DNA from: JBFMCT01 sp046565765
GTDB lineage: Bacteria > Actinomycetota > Acidimicrobiia > Acidimicrobiales > AC-14
Direction of reading: 5' to 3'
Length of the DNA stretch: 35,467 bases
Assembly (NCBI GenBank): GCA_046565765.1
Contig: JBKHXX010000039.1
Location: forward strand, 1 to 35,467
In this document: piece by piece, positions 21,346-29,451 of the stretch
Layout of the letters: each line of letters opens with the position of its first letter
Position numbering within the stretch: position 1 is the stretch's first letter
Notes under the pieces: model-generated
The model's input: the letters and a program-made list of their open reading frames with translations, nothing else
Database searches by the model: none
What the model was told of the DNA's origin: nothing
Made by a program: the position numbers and the translations under genes

Positions 21346-23555
21346 GCCCGACCTCCCAGCAGGTCGAACAGGCGGGGCAGCACGCGCGCCGCCCGTTCGT
21401 GGTCGAGCTCCTCGTCGGTCCCGGGCCGGAGGGGGTCGCCCGAGGCCAGGCGCCGCACCCGCTCCGCGATGGTGCGCCGCTCGGCCGCCGGGAACTGGGA
21501 GAACGTGCGGCGGAGCAGCGGGAGGAGGTCGTCGAACGTCTCCCCCCTGACGCTGGTGACCCAGCCGTCGATCACACCCAGCAGCTCGGGCTCGTGGAGC
21601 AGCAGCACGGCGTCGCCGGACAGGAAGCCCTCCAGCCAGGCCGCCCCCCGGTTGGCGTCGCCGGCCACGGACAGGACGAGCGACAGCCGGCGGCTCACCT
21701 CGTCGATGGGCAGGCGGCCGGCGTCGAGCAGCAGGCGGACGGCCCGGCCCCCGAGCGCCCCGTGGACGGCCTCCCGGGCGGCCACCGCGGCCAGGGCGTC
21801 GAGCCACCGGTGGCGCAGTCCGGCGTCGTCGAGGAGGGCGATGCCGCGCTGCACGCTGTCGATGCGGGCCCGCATCGCGGCCGCCGCCTCGTCGTCGAGG
21901 GCCGCGCAGGCGGCGGGCAGGCCGACCGTCACCCGGGTGACCACGCCGTCCAGCACCTGGTGGACGAGGGCGGTGTCGAAGCGGCGGACGCTGCCGTAGC
22001 GCCCCACCCGGGCCAGGGGCTCGACCGCGGCCATGAGGACGGACGTGTCGTGCTGGAGGGCGGCCCGCTCGGCCAGCACGGACAGGACGGCGGCCAGCGC
22101 CTCGGGCAGGTCGGCCAGCAGCACCGACTCGACCAGCCGGCTCAGCTCGCCGATGTCCCCCTCGGCGGCCCGCCGGCGGACGACCTCGGTGGCGGCCGAC
22201 TCGAGCGTGGTGCCCGCCCCGCTGGCCTCGATCAGGGCGACCTCCAGCTCCGGGTGCCACTCCAGTTCCCACGCCTCCTTGAACGTCCCCCGGGTGGCGC
22301 CGGTGACGGTGGGGTGGGCCCACGGCACGTCCAGCAGGAGCAGGCGGTGGAAGAGCTTGCTGCGCTCGAGGTGGGAGTCGGTGCGCAGGTCCAGCTCGAG
22401 CGTCTGGGCGACGGCGGAGGGCTTGAGCCGCAGCCGCTTCTGGGCGGCGGCCAGGTCGCGGGCCAGCGGCACCATGGGCGTCTGGGGCGGCACCGACCCC
22501 AGGTCGTCCCCCACCAGCAGCCGCCGGGCCACCAGCTGCACCGGCACCGGGGAGCCGCCGCACAGCACCGCCTGGGTGGACTCCATGAGCTCGTCGAGGC
22601 CGGCCAGCGGGCGGCCCCGGAGGGTCGCCAGGGCCTCGGACAGGCGCACCGCCTCGATGACCGCCGCCGACGACACGTCGAGCCGCTCCTGGCGCAGGAG
22701 GGTGGCCACCTTCACGAGCCACCGGAGAACGACGTCGTCCGGCGAGGCGAACAGGTGCGAGTACCAGCCGGGCGCGGTGACGCCCGCCCCGTAGCCGGAC
22801 GCCCGGGCCAGCCGGCTCGACGTCCACGGCACCCACGTGGCCGCCACCTTGACCGTGGGCAGGCCCTTGAGCCGGGCTACGTCGGCCGCCTGGGTGGGGA
22901 AGCTCTCGGGGACGAGGGCGGGCGCGTGCCAGGCCCCGCACACCACCGCGATGCGGTCGTGCCCCTCCTTGAGCGCGGCCCGCAGCACGCGTCGCATGGC
23001 CGCCTCCCGACGCTCGTTGAACTCGTCGGCCTCCTCGGCGGCGTCGGCCTCCCGCAGGGCCGCCATCGCTTCGAGGACGGCGGCGAAGACGTCGAGGCCG
23101 TGGTAGCGGTGCTCGATGGCGTCCTCCCACCACCGCTCGGTGTCGTCGTAGCCGGCGGCGGCGGCGAGGGCGCCGAGCGGGTCGTCCCGCACCCGGGGCT
23201 GGTCGTCCTCCCCGGGAGCCGGCCCGGCCCGGGGCGTGGCCAGCGCGGCGGACGCGGGAAGGTCGAGGAAGCGGACGGGCCGGCGACGTCGGGCCGCCCA
23301 CCGCAGGGCGATCCACTCGGGCGAGAAGGCGGCCATGGGGTAGAAGCCGGCCCGCCTCGGTGTGTCGACCGCGTAGACCAGGGCGGCCACGGGGGGGCGC
23401 AGAGCGGCCGACCCGGCCAGCTCCACCACCGAGTCGAGCTCGGGTGGGCCCTCGACCAGCACGAGGTCGGGCCGCAGCTGGTCGAGGGCGGCCACTACTG
23501 CCCGGGCCGAACCGGGCCCGTGGTGACGGATGCCCAGGACGGCGGTATGGGTCAC
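21342..23555 (-). CDS. DUF5682 family protein
   Basis: 737 residues, cytosolic. Three short motifs stand out: GIRHHGPGSARA at the very start, LVLVEGPPELD at about 33-43, and VAVVCGAWHAPAL-like text (DRIAVVCGAWHAPAL) at about 204-218. A His-rich glycine turn, a Glu at the end of a strand and a late GxWH recall the layout of TraB/ChaN/EreA-type enzymes, but I cannot prove the relationship. The long C-terminal part (about 300-737) is helical with repeat-like Leu/Ala segments. It is the largest member of the operon; 4-bp overlaps join it to MoxR upstream and VWA downstream. Confidence 0.8.
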   Translation of the reverse strand: MTHTAVLGIRHHGPGSARAVVAALDQLRPDLVLVEGPPELDSVVELAGSAALRPPVAALVYAVDTPRRAGFYPMAAFSPEWIALRWAARRRRPVRFLDLPASAALATPRAGPAPGEDDQPRVRDDPLGALAAAAGYDDTERWWEDAIEHRYHGLDVFAAVLEAMAALREADAAEEADEFNERREAAMRRVLRAALKEGHDRIAVVCGAWHAPALVPESFPTQAADVARLKGLPTVKVAATWVPWTSSRLARASGYGAGVTAPGWYSHLFASPDDVVLRWLVKVATLLRQERLDVSSAAVIEAVRLSEALATLRGRPLAGLDELMESTQAVLCGGSPVPVQLVARRLLVGDDLGSVPPQTPMVPLARDLAAAQKRLRLKPSAVAQTLELDLRTDSHLERSKLFHRLLLLDVPWAHPTVTGATRGTFKEAWELEWHPELEVALIEASGAGTTLESAATEVVRRRAAEGDIGELSRLVESVLLADLPEALAAVLSVLAERAALQHDTSVLMAAVEPLARVGRYGSVRRFDTALVHQVLDGVVTRVTVGLPAACAALDDEAAAAMRARIDSVQRGIALLDDAGLRHRWLDALAAVAAREAVHGALGGRAVRLLLDAGRLPIDEVSRRLSLVLSVAGDANRGAAWLEGFLSGDAVLLLHEPELLGVIDGWVTSVRGETFDDLLPLLRRTFSQFPAAERRTIAERVRRLASGDPLRPGTDEELDHERAARVLPRLFDLLGGRA

Positions 23556-24649
23556 GCCAGCTCGCGGCAGGCCCGGTAGAGGTCGCCCCAGGCCGGGCGC
23601 TCCCGGACGACGGTCTCCAGGTACTCCTGCCAGACGATGCGGTCCTGCACCGGGTCCTTCACCACCGCCCCCTGGAGGCCGGCGGCCACGTCGTCGGCCC
23701 GCACCACGCCGTCGCCGAAGTGGGCGGCCAGGGCCACGCCGCTGGTGATGACGGAGATGGCCTCGGCCGTGCTCAGGGTGGCGCTGGGCGACTTCACCTT
23801 GGTGCGGCCGTCGGCCGTCACGCCGCTGCGCAGCTCACGGAAGACGGTGACGACCCGGCGGATCTCCTCGAGGGCGTCGAGCTCGGCCGGCAGCTCCAGG
23901 GCCCGGCCCAGTTGGCCGACCCGTAGCCGGACGATCTCCACCTCGGCGTCGGCGTCGTCGGGCAGCGGGAGCACGACCACGTTGAACCGCCGCTTGAGGG
24001 CGGCCGAGAGGTCGTTGACCCCCCGGTCGCGGTCGTTGGCGGTGGCGATCACGGTGAACCCCTTGCGGGCCTGGACCTCGTCGTCCAGCTCGGGGATGGG
24101 CAGGGTCTTCTCGCTGAGGACGGTGATGAGCGCGTCCTGCACGTCGGAGGGGATGCGGGTCAGCTCCTCGATGCGGGCCACGCCGCCGGTCTCCATGGCC
24201 CGGAAGACGGGGCTGGGCACGAGGGCGGCCCGCGAGGGGCCCTCGGCCAGCAGGCGGGCGTAGTTCCACCCGTAGCGGATGGACTCCTCACCCGTGCCCG
24301 ACGTGCCCTGCACGAGGAGGGTCGAGTCCCCCGACACGGCGGCGGCCAGATGCTCGGACAGCCAGGTCTTGGCCGTGCCGGGAACCCCCATCAGCAGGAG
24401 CGCCCGATCGGTGGCGAGGGTGGCGATGGCGACCTCCACCAGCCGGCGCTGGCCCAGGTACTTGGGCGAGATCTCCGTGCCGTCGGCCAGCCGGCCGCCG
24501 AGGACGTAGGTGGCCACCGCCCACGGTGAGAGCTTCCAGCTGGGCGGGCGGGGGCGGTCGTCGGCCCGGGCCAGGGCGGCCAGCTCGCCGGCGTGCAGGT
24601 CCTCGGCGTGGGCGCGCAGGACCTCCGGAGGAAGGATGGGTGCACTCAT
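23552..24649 (-). CDS. MoxR-type AAA+ ATPase
   Basis: 365 residues. Walker A GVPGTAKT (88-95), then GTSGTGEESIRYGWNY, Walker B-like block METGGVARIEELTRIPSDVQDAL with an acidic pair but no classical hhhhDE Asp, pore-side EKTLPIPELDD, sensor 1 FTVIATANDRDRGVNDLSAALKRRF with the arginine finger, and a C-terminal helical lid. The ATPase would power remodelling of a client presented by the VWA protein. ATG start overlaps the stop codon of the DUF5691 gene (ATGA) and the stop overlaps DUF5682 (GTGA). Confidence 0.9.
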   Translation of the reverse strand: MSAPILPPEVLRAHAEDLHAGELAALARADDRPRPPSWKLSPWAVATYVLGGRLADGTEISPKYLGQRRLVEVAIATLATDRALLLMGVPGTAKTWLSEHLAAAVSGDSTLLVQGTSGTGEESIRYGWNYARLLAEGPSRAALVPSPVFRAMETGGVARIEELTRIPSDVQDALITVLSEKTLPIPELDDEVQARKGFTVIATANDRDRGVNDLSAALKRRFNVVVLPLPDDADAEVEIVRLRVGQLGRALELPAELDALEEIRRVVTVFRELRSGVTADGRTKVKSPSATLSTAEAISVITSGVALAAHFGDGVVRADDVAAGLQGAVVKDPVQDRIVWQEYLETVVRERPAWGDLYRACRELA

Positions 24650-26103
24650 GAGAACTCCTCGGCGATGGTGGCACGGATGCTGAGGGCGTGGGCCAGGGCC
24701 CGCACCTCCCGCCGGGACCCTTCCTGACCCAGCTGCTCGATCCACGCCTCCACCGCGGGGAGCACGATCGGGTCGAGCCGCCACGCCAGGCGGCCTACGA
24801 CGGTGGAGAGCATGGGGTTGCCCGTCACCCCCCGGGCCTTCTCCACGGCCAGGGCGGAGAGGGTGGCGTCCCAGGGGCCGGGCGCGGCCAGGGCGGCGAG
24901 GAAGTGGGTGTCGGGCGGCGCGGACCGGCCCAGCGCGTCGGCGGCGTAGCGCCGGGCCGCCTCCGGCGACAGGGCGCTGACGAGCACGGCGTTGGCCTGG
25001 TGGCCGAGGAGGGCGAGGGCCCACCGCTCGTCGCGCTGGGCGAGCGCCGCCGAGATCCAGCCGTTGCGCACCTCCATCGATTCCTCGGTCGCCTTGGCGA
25101 CCGCCTCGTCCGGCGCCATGCCCAGATGCGGCTCCCAGACGTCGAGGGGGGTGGCCGCGACGATCTTCGACAGCCAGGCGGCGTGGAGGCCGCTGCCCGG
25201 GTCCCGGGCGTCGGTGATCCCGTCGCGGCGTGCGGCCGCGTCCAGGGAATCGGGCAGGCTGACGACCAGCTTGCGCCGGAACCGTCCCTCCACCCGGACC
25301 AGCGGCCGCGCCCGATCGGCCATGCGGGCCGCCCGCCGCGAGCGGGGCAGCCGGTTCAGCAGCTGGGCCGCGGCTGCCCGCACCGACGCGGCCCGGTCGT
25401 CGAGGAGCTCCTCGAGGAAGGGCTCGTCGTCGTCGGCCAGGGCCGGCTCCAGGGCGGCCAGCAGGGCGCTCCGCTCGGCCGCCGGCTCGGCCTTCCACGT
25501 GGAGCGCAGGAGCCGGGCCGCGGCCGGGCGGTCCTGCTCCCGCAGGGAGGTGAGCAGAGCCACCCGTTCCGCAGTCGAGGCGGTGGGGTAGTCGGCGGCG
25601 GTGGTCGCTGCGGGGGGCACGGCGGCCCAGGCCCAGTCGGGATTGGCGCCGGCCAGCCACTCCCCGCGCCGTCCCACCGCGCCCGCCACCGCCGGCCGCA
25701 GGGGGGGCGACGCGGTGGCCAGGTCGAGGAGGGGAGCCAGCAGGCGGTCGGGTGGACGCCGGCCGGCGGCGCGGCACGTGGTGAGCCAGGCCTCGATCAA
25801 GGCGGTGGTGCCTCCGGCCACCGCCACCATGCCGCCGAGGAGGAGGTCGAGCACCTGGGCGGCGGTGTCCGAGCAGGCGGGCCGGTCGTGGGACGGGGCC
25901 GGCTCCGGCACGGTCCCCTTGGCCGGCCGCCGCCCCGCCCGCCGGTAGTTGTCGAGGACGACGGCGGCGGCCAGCACCTGGGCCTCGGCTTCGGGCACCG
26001 CCGGCAGCGTGTCGTCGGCGAGGGCTCGCAACTCGGTGAGGTCGAACGTCCGCCGCTCGGTGCCGACCATGGCCACCCCGACCAGGTCGTCCCAGAGCTT
26101 CAC
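24646..26103 (-). CDS. DUF5691 family HEAT-like repeat protein
   Basis: 485 residues. Opening KLWDDLVGVAMVGTERR is characteristic of DUF5691. The rest is built of repeated Leu/Ala/Arg helices, for example STAERVALLTSLREQDRPAAARLL, EERSALL-type and DDRAASVRAAAAQLLNRLP, as in HEAT/ARM solenoids that act as scaffolds. No catalytic motif visible. It is always seen with MoxR/VWA partners in my recollection of such operons, which is established only by gene context. GTG start overlaps the SWIM gene stop by 4 bp. Confidence 0.8.
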   Translation of the reverse strand: MKLWDDLVGVAMVGTERRTFDLTELRALADDTLPAVPEAEAQVLAAAVVLDNYRRAGRRPAKGTVPEPAPSHDRPACSDTAAQVLDLLLGGMVAVAGGTTALIEAWLTTCRAAGRRPPDRLLAPLLDLATASPPLRPAVAGAVGRRGEWLAGANPDWAWAAVPPAATTAADYPTASTAERVALLTSLREQDRPAAARLLRSTWKAEPAAERSALLAALEPALADDDEPFLEELLDDRAASVRAAAAQLLNRLPRSRRAARMADRARPLVRVEGRFRRKLVVSLPDSLDAAARRDGITDARDPGSGLHAAWLSKIVAATPLDVWEPHLGMAPDEAVAKATEESMEVRNGWISAALAQRDERWALALLGHQANAVLVSALSPEAARRYAADALGRSAPPDTHFLAALAAPGPWDATLSALAVEKARGVTGNPMLSTVVGRLAWRLDPIVLPAVEAWIEQLGQEGSRREVRALAHALSIRATIAEEFS

Positions 26104-27449
26104 AGCGCCACCAGGGCGCCGTCGACCACCGCCGACGAGAGGTGCAGCCGGTCGCCGTACCACTCGCCGAACACGTCGGCGGCCGCCCCGCCCGAGAGGG
26201 CGAGCAGCGACCACAGGCGGGGCTCCGCCGCGACGGGCAGGCTGTCGCCGCCGGCGTCGACCACCTTCGGAGCGGGCCCTGCCACCGCCGCCACCTGGCC
26301 GAGGAGCATGGGCACCCGGTGGTGCCACGGGTTGGCGGCGAGGTAGGCGGCGGCCTGGTCGAGCGCCGCCTCCACGGTGGTGGCCCCGGCCAGTCCGGGC
26401 GCCGTGCCCACGACCCGCTCGTCCCCGGTGAAGCGGGCGCGGGGCGGGGGCGAGCCCGGGTACAGGGCCAGCTCCGCCTCCACGATCGACCCCAGCACCT
26501 GGGCCACGGCCAGCGTGCCGCCGGCGGCGGCGAAGTCGAGCACCTGCACCATGCGGCCGGTGCGCTCGCCCCGCAGCCACGTCCGCTGGGAGAGGAGCCG
26601 CTCGTCCTCGTCCTGGCGGAGCCCGACCACGTGCCAGCGGTCGGCCACCCGCACCCCGTCCAGCACCTCGTCGGTGCGTCGGGACCACCCGAGCACGGTG
26701 CGGAGGTCACCCGCCACCTCCTCAGGGAGGTCGTCCCACCGGCGCCACGCCCGCACCGCCAGCCACCACCGGCCCGCCTCGGCCAGCAGGTGGTCGGCCC
26801 AGTCGGGGCGGCTGTGGACGTCGCCGGCCATGAACCGCACCCGGTCGGCCAGGCCCGGTACCTGCGCGTCCACGAGGCGGGCGGCGGCGTTGTCCCAGTA
26901 GGCGAACGGCTGGCGGCGGGCGGCGGCCAGGCCCTGGCGCACCATGTCGAACAGCCACCGCTCGAAGTCGTCCAGGCCGGCCGACATCAGCGACCGCCGC
27001 TCGGCCAGCCGGCGGGCCTGGGCCTCGGGGTCGGGCGGCGACTCGACCCGCGCCTGGCGGCGGGCTTCCGCCTTGGCCGCCCGCTCGATCCGCTCCGACG
27101 ACCAGGCGGCGGCGAAGTCGGCCACTGCGGCGTCGGACACGGAGCCGTTGCCGCCGGCCCACAGCAGCAGGAGGGCCAGGCCGTGCTTGCAGGGGAACTT
27201 GCGGCTCGGGCACGTGCAGCGGAAGGCGGGATCGGCCCTGCCTGCGTGGCCGGACCCCAACATCAGGTCGACGGTCACCTGGTACGGCTCGCGGGCGCTG
27301 CCCTGGCACCGGCCCCATACCAGCGAGTCGTTGCTGCCCAGGTCGGACCAACGGCGGGGGGTGGCCAGGGCCCGGGCGGCCCGCACCGAGCCGGCGTCCG
27401 GTGCCAGCTTCAGCACCTGCTCGACCGACCAGCGCGCCGCGGTAGCCAC
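26100..27449 (-). CDS. SWIM zinc-finger protein, first gene of the five-gene operon
   Basis: 449 residues. Zinc finger in FRCTCPSRKFPCKHGLAL with ligands Cys78, Cys80, Cys87 and His89 (CxC-x6-CxH), the SWIM pattern that binds nucleic acid or protein. It is preceded by a beta-rich N-terminal region (RWSDLGSNDSLVWGRCQGS) and followed by about 340 residues of helical sequence with a basic stretch (ERAAKAEARRQARVE) and several Trp residues. GTG 27449 is chosen from frame and from CACACT (a weak -10) 7 nt upstream; the divergent membrane-protein gene starts 40 bp away. Confidence 0.85.
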   Translation of the reverse strand: MATAARWSVEQVLKLAPDAGSVRAARALATPRRWSDLGSNDSLVWGRCQGSAREPYQVTVDLMLGSGHAGRADPAFRCTCPSRKFPCKHGLALLLLWAGGNGSVSDAAVADFAAAWSSERIERAAKAEARRQARVESPPDPEAQARRLAERRSLMSAGLDDFERWLFDMVRQGLAAARRQPFAYWDNAAARLVDAQVPGLADRVRFMAGDVHSRPDWADHLLAEAGRWWLAVRAWRRWDDLPEEVAGDLRTVLGWSRRTDEVLDGVRVADRWHVVGLRQDEDERLLSQRTWLRGERTGRMVQVLDFAAAGGTLAVAQVLGSIVEAELALYPGSPPPRARFTGDERVVGTAPGLAGATTVEAALDQAAAYLAANPWHHRVPMLLGQVAAVAGPAPKVVDAGGDSLPVAAEPRLWSLLALSGGAAADVFGEWYGDRLHLSSAVVDGALVAL

Positions 27450-27476
27450 TGCCGCCAGTGTGCCCGAGCCGTCCCG

Positions 27477-27482
27477 TACCTT
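27477..27482 (+). promoter_or_regulatory. -10 box of a leaderless promoter (small membrane protein)
   Basis: TACCTT, 6 nt before GTG 27489, in the 39-bp gap that also holds the weak -10 (27457-27462, minus strand) of the SWIM operon. Confidence 0.55.
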
Positions 27483-27488
27483 CGCGAC

Positions 27489-27911
27489 GTGAGCTCCGAG
27501 GGCTGGCGGGAGGCCGTGTTCCCGGCGCTGCTCGTCGTGTTCGCCCTGGCCTACCTCTGGCGGATCACCGGCGTGCTGGCGGTCGAGCCGATCAGCAGCC
27601 ACCTCAGCAACTTCTACCTGACCGGCGCGGCGGTCACGTTGCTGAGCGGCCGGCGGGCGTTCGTCGACCCCGCGGTGCGGGGACGTGCCCTCGTGGTGGC
27701 GGCCGCCTTCGCCGCCGTCAACGTCGTCGTGGAGGTCCTGCTCGCCGCCGCCGGCCTCGACGACGAGGTCAACCGGGCGATGGGCGACGTCAACACGTCC
27801 GACCCCGTCGACGGGCTGAGCGGGCTGGCCGCCGTCGCGTTGGTCGTGGGCCTGCTCCCCCGGAGGCGGCCGGCGGCGGAACCGCGCTCGCTGCTCCAGC
27901 CCCGCCCATGA
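27489..27911 (+). CDS. Small membrane protein, intact copy of a duplicated gene
   Basis: 140 residues. Hydrophobic segments FPALLVVFALAYLWRITGV, ALVVAAAFAAVNVVVEVLLAAA and GLAAVALVVGLLP, with a conserved central motif (LSNFYLTGAAVTLLSGRRAF) and a polar loop DDEVNRAMGDVNTSDPVDGL. The C-terminal helix is followed by a basic Pro/Arg tail. A decayed copy lies at 34462-34757 next to a transposase. Divergent from the SWIM operon with 39 bp between starts. Function not recognised. Confidence 0.72.
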   Translation: MSSEGWREAVFPALLVVFALAYLWRITGVLAVEPISSHLSNFYLTGAAVTLLSGRRAFVDPAVRGRALVVAAAFAAVNVVVEVLLAAAGLDDEVNRAMGDVNTSDPVDGLSGLAAVALVVGLLPRRRPAAEPRSLLQPRP

Positions 27912-28002
27912 CGAGAGCCGCAGGGTCTCCGGCCTGGCCCCCATCGCCCGACGGTCGCCTCTCGCGCCGACGTCCTCCACGATCCTTGGCCGGCCCTGCG
28001 AG

Positions 28003-28028
28003 CTCATGGCCAGCGTGATCGCCATGAG
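28003..28028. repeat. 8-bp inverted repeat in the gap before the sigma factor gene
   Basis: CTCATGGC and GCCATGAG separated by 10 bp, within the 231-bp gap 27912-28142. Could be an operator or a weak terminator for the preceding gene. No gene is supported in this gap. Confidence 0.3.
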
Positions 28029-28142
28029 GTCGCCAGCGCAGGGCGCGGGTGATCAGCGCCAGGGCTCGGCTGAGCTCCAGGCGGGACCGATGCTCTCACG
28101 GCCCCGAGCAACCTTCCTCCCGAGGTCCGCGTCAGTGATGGC

Positions 28143-28676
28143 ATGCGGATAGCTGAACGAGGAGCGGCCCCGGCTGCCGTCGTGGATGCCGAGGTGGCCG
28201 ACTTCGGCGGCTTGTTCGAAGCGCACCACAGGGACTTGTTCCGGCTGGCGCTGCTCCTCACCGGCGGGGACCGCTCCCTGGCCGAGGAGGCGGTCAGCCA
28301 GGCGTTCGTCACCACGCTCCCGAAGTGGCGAAGGGGGGAGGTCCTCGACCCGCTGCCCTACCTCCGCCGGGCGGTGGCCAACCAGGTCAACGGCACGTTC
28401 CGGCGCCGGCGCCTGGAACGGCGGGAGGCCGCCCGCCATGACGATCGGGAGCCGGGCTCGAACCGGGAGGGAGCGGTCGACGATCGGGACGTCCTGTGGG
28501 CGGCCCTGCGGCTCCTGCCACCGAGGCAGCGATCAGCCGTCGTGCTCCGGCACTACCTCGACCTGTCCGAGGCCGACGTGGCCCGGATCCTTCAGGTGTC
28601 GGTCGGCACCGTCAAGTCCCAGACCGCCCGAGGACTGGGCAAGCTCCGTTCTGCATTGGGAGGGTTCGATGCCTGA
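28143..28676 (+). CDS. ECF sigma factor, SigE-like (sigma-70 family)
   Basis: 177 residues. Region 2 is recognisable in FEAHHRDLFRLALLLTGGDRSLAEEAVSQAF with the core-binding helix and PLPYLRRAVANQVNGTFRRRR. Region 4 is RLLPPRQRSAVVLRHYLDLSEADVARILQVSVGTVKSQTARGLGKLR, a full HTH. Spacing between them fits the actinobacterial SigE-like group. The stop codon overlaps the start of the next gene, a membrane protein that could modulate it. Start ATG 28143 is the first in frame with a family-like N-terminus; no clean promoter is seen. Confidence 0.85.
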   Translation: MRIAERGAAPAAVVDAEVADFGGLFEAHHRDLFRLALLLTGGDRSLAEEAVSQAFVTTLPKWRRGEVLDPLPYLRRAVANQVNGTFRRRRLERREAARHDDREPGSNREGAVDDRDVLWAALRLLPPRQRSAVVLRHYLDLSEADVARILQVSVGTVKSQTARGLGKLRSALGGFDA

Positions 28677-29250
28677 GATAGGTCCCGGTCTCGCTGACCG
28701 CCTGCGGGCGCTCGTCGCCGACGAGGAAGCGCCCGTCTCGCTGCGCAGCGGCATCCAGCAGCAGTTGCGCCGGCCGCACCCCCGCAGCGGGGTCGGCCCG
28801 AGGGTGCTCGTGCTCGCCACTGCCGCGGCGATGCTGGTGGCCGTGGTCGCCGTGGCCGGTGGCCAAGGGCCGTTCTCCTCCGACCGGGGGCTGTCCGTCG
28901 TCACGCCGGCCGCCCAGGGCCATGCCCCCGCCGCCCCCGACCTGCCCCACGGCCGTTCGGGCACCCGGGTGCTGGCGTCCGACGCCACCCGGACGCCGGG
29001 GATCGCGTCGGCGACCCTGCAACGGCTCCAGGCCGCGGGCTACGTCACCGCCGGCTCCTTGGACGCGCCCGAGCGGGCGACGACGACGAGGATCTACTTC
29101 GTGCCCGGCTACGAGGCCGAGGCCAGGGACGTGGCCCGCGTCCTCGGCCTCGGCGAGTCGGCCGTCAACCGCACGCCGCCGGCCGTCCCCGACCCGAACG
29201 GCGCCGAGATCCTCGTGGTGATCGGTTCCGACCTGGTCGCTCCCCGGTAG
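28669..29250 (+). CDS. Membrane-anchored LytR_C-domain protein, coupled to the sigma factor
   Basis: 193 residues. About 45 cytosolic residues (ADRLRALVADEEAPVSLRSG, Arg-rich), one transmembrane helix (VLVLATAAAMLVAVVAVAGG), a Pro/Ala linker, then an extracellular LytR_C-like domain (about 110-190): LQRLQAAGYVTAGSLDA, RIYFVPGYEAEARDVARVLGL and ILVVIGSDL. The gene overlaps the sigma factor gene by 8 bp, a common layout for an ECF sigma factor and its membrane anti-sigma factor; the cytosolic part has no recognisable zinc-binding anti-sigma motif, so this role is inference. Confidence 0.75.
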   Translation: MPEIGPGLADRLRALVADEEAPVSLRSGIQQQLRRPHPRSGVGPRVLVLATAAAMLVAVVAVAGGQGPFSSDRGLSVVTPAAQGHAPAAPDLPHGRSGTRVLASDATRTPGIASATLQRLQAAGYVTAGSLDAPERATTTRIYFVPGYEAEARDVARVLGLGESAVNRTPPAVPDPNGAEILVVIGSDLVAPR

Positions 29251-29285
29251 CGGCCCGGACGTAAGTCGATCTGACGCTACCGGCC

Positions 29286-29309
29286 GCTCCGGCCACGATT
29301 CCGGCCACG
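29286..29309. repeat. 12-bp tandem direct repeat
   Basis: TCCGGCCACGAT twice in succession, in the 201-bp gap between the LytR_C gene and the HD-GYP/LuxR gene. No gene is supported here; the role is unknown. Confidence 0.35.
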
Positions 29310-29451
29310 ATGGATCCGGCCCGGCGGTCGAGTCCCACCGGGGGCTGGTCGTAGCGCATCGTGGTGCGGGGGATCGGGGTGCGGCGCGGCCTCCCGCACG
29401 ACTCGGAGCCGTGGTGGACGCAACGTCCCGGTGGCGTGCCAGGCTGTCGAG

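Noticed and set aside
21346..23316. Minus-strand extension of the VWA open frame
   Set aside because: Overlaps the DUF5682 gene in another frame and has low-complexity Arg/Gly/Pro content. The GTG at 21345 overlapping the DUF5682 stop is the proper start.
24650..26710. Upstream extension of the MoxR open frame
   Set aside because: Overlaps the DUF5691 gene and has no family features. ATG 24649 gives a normal MoxR start and the ATGA overlap.
27912..28142. Minus-strand open frame as a gene or transposase remnant
   Set aside because: Translations in several frames show no recognisable motif; only an 8-bp inverted repeat is supported.
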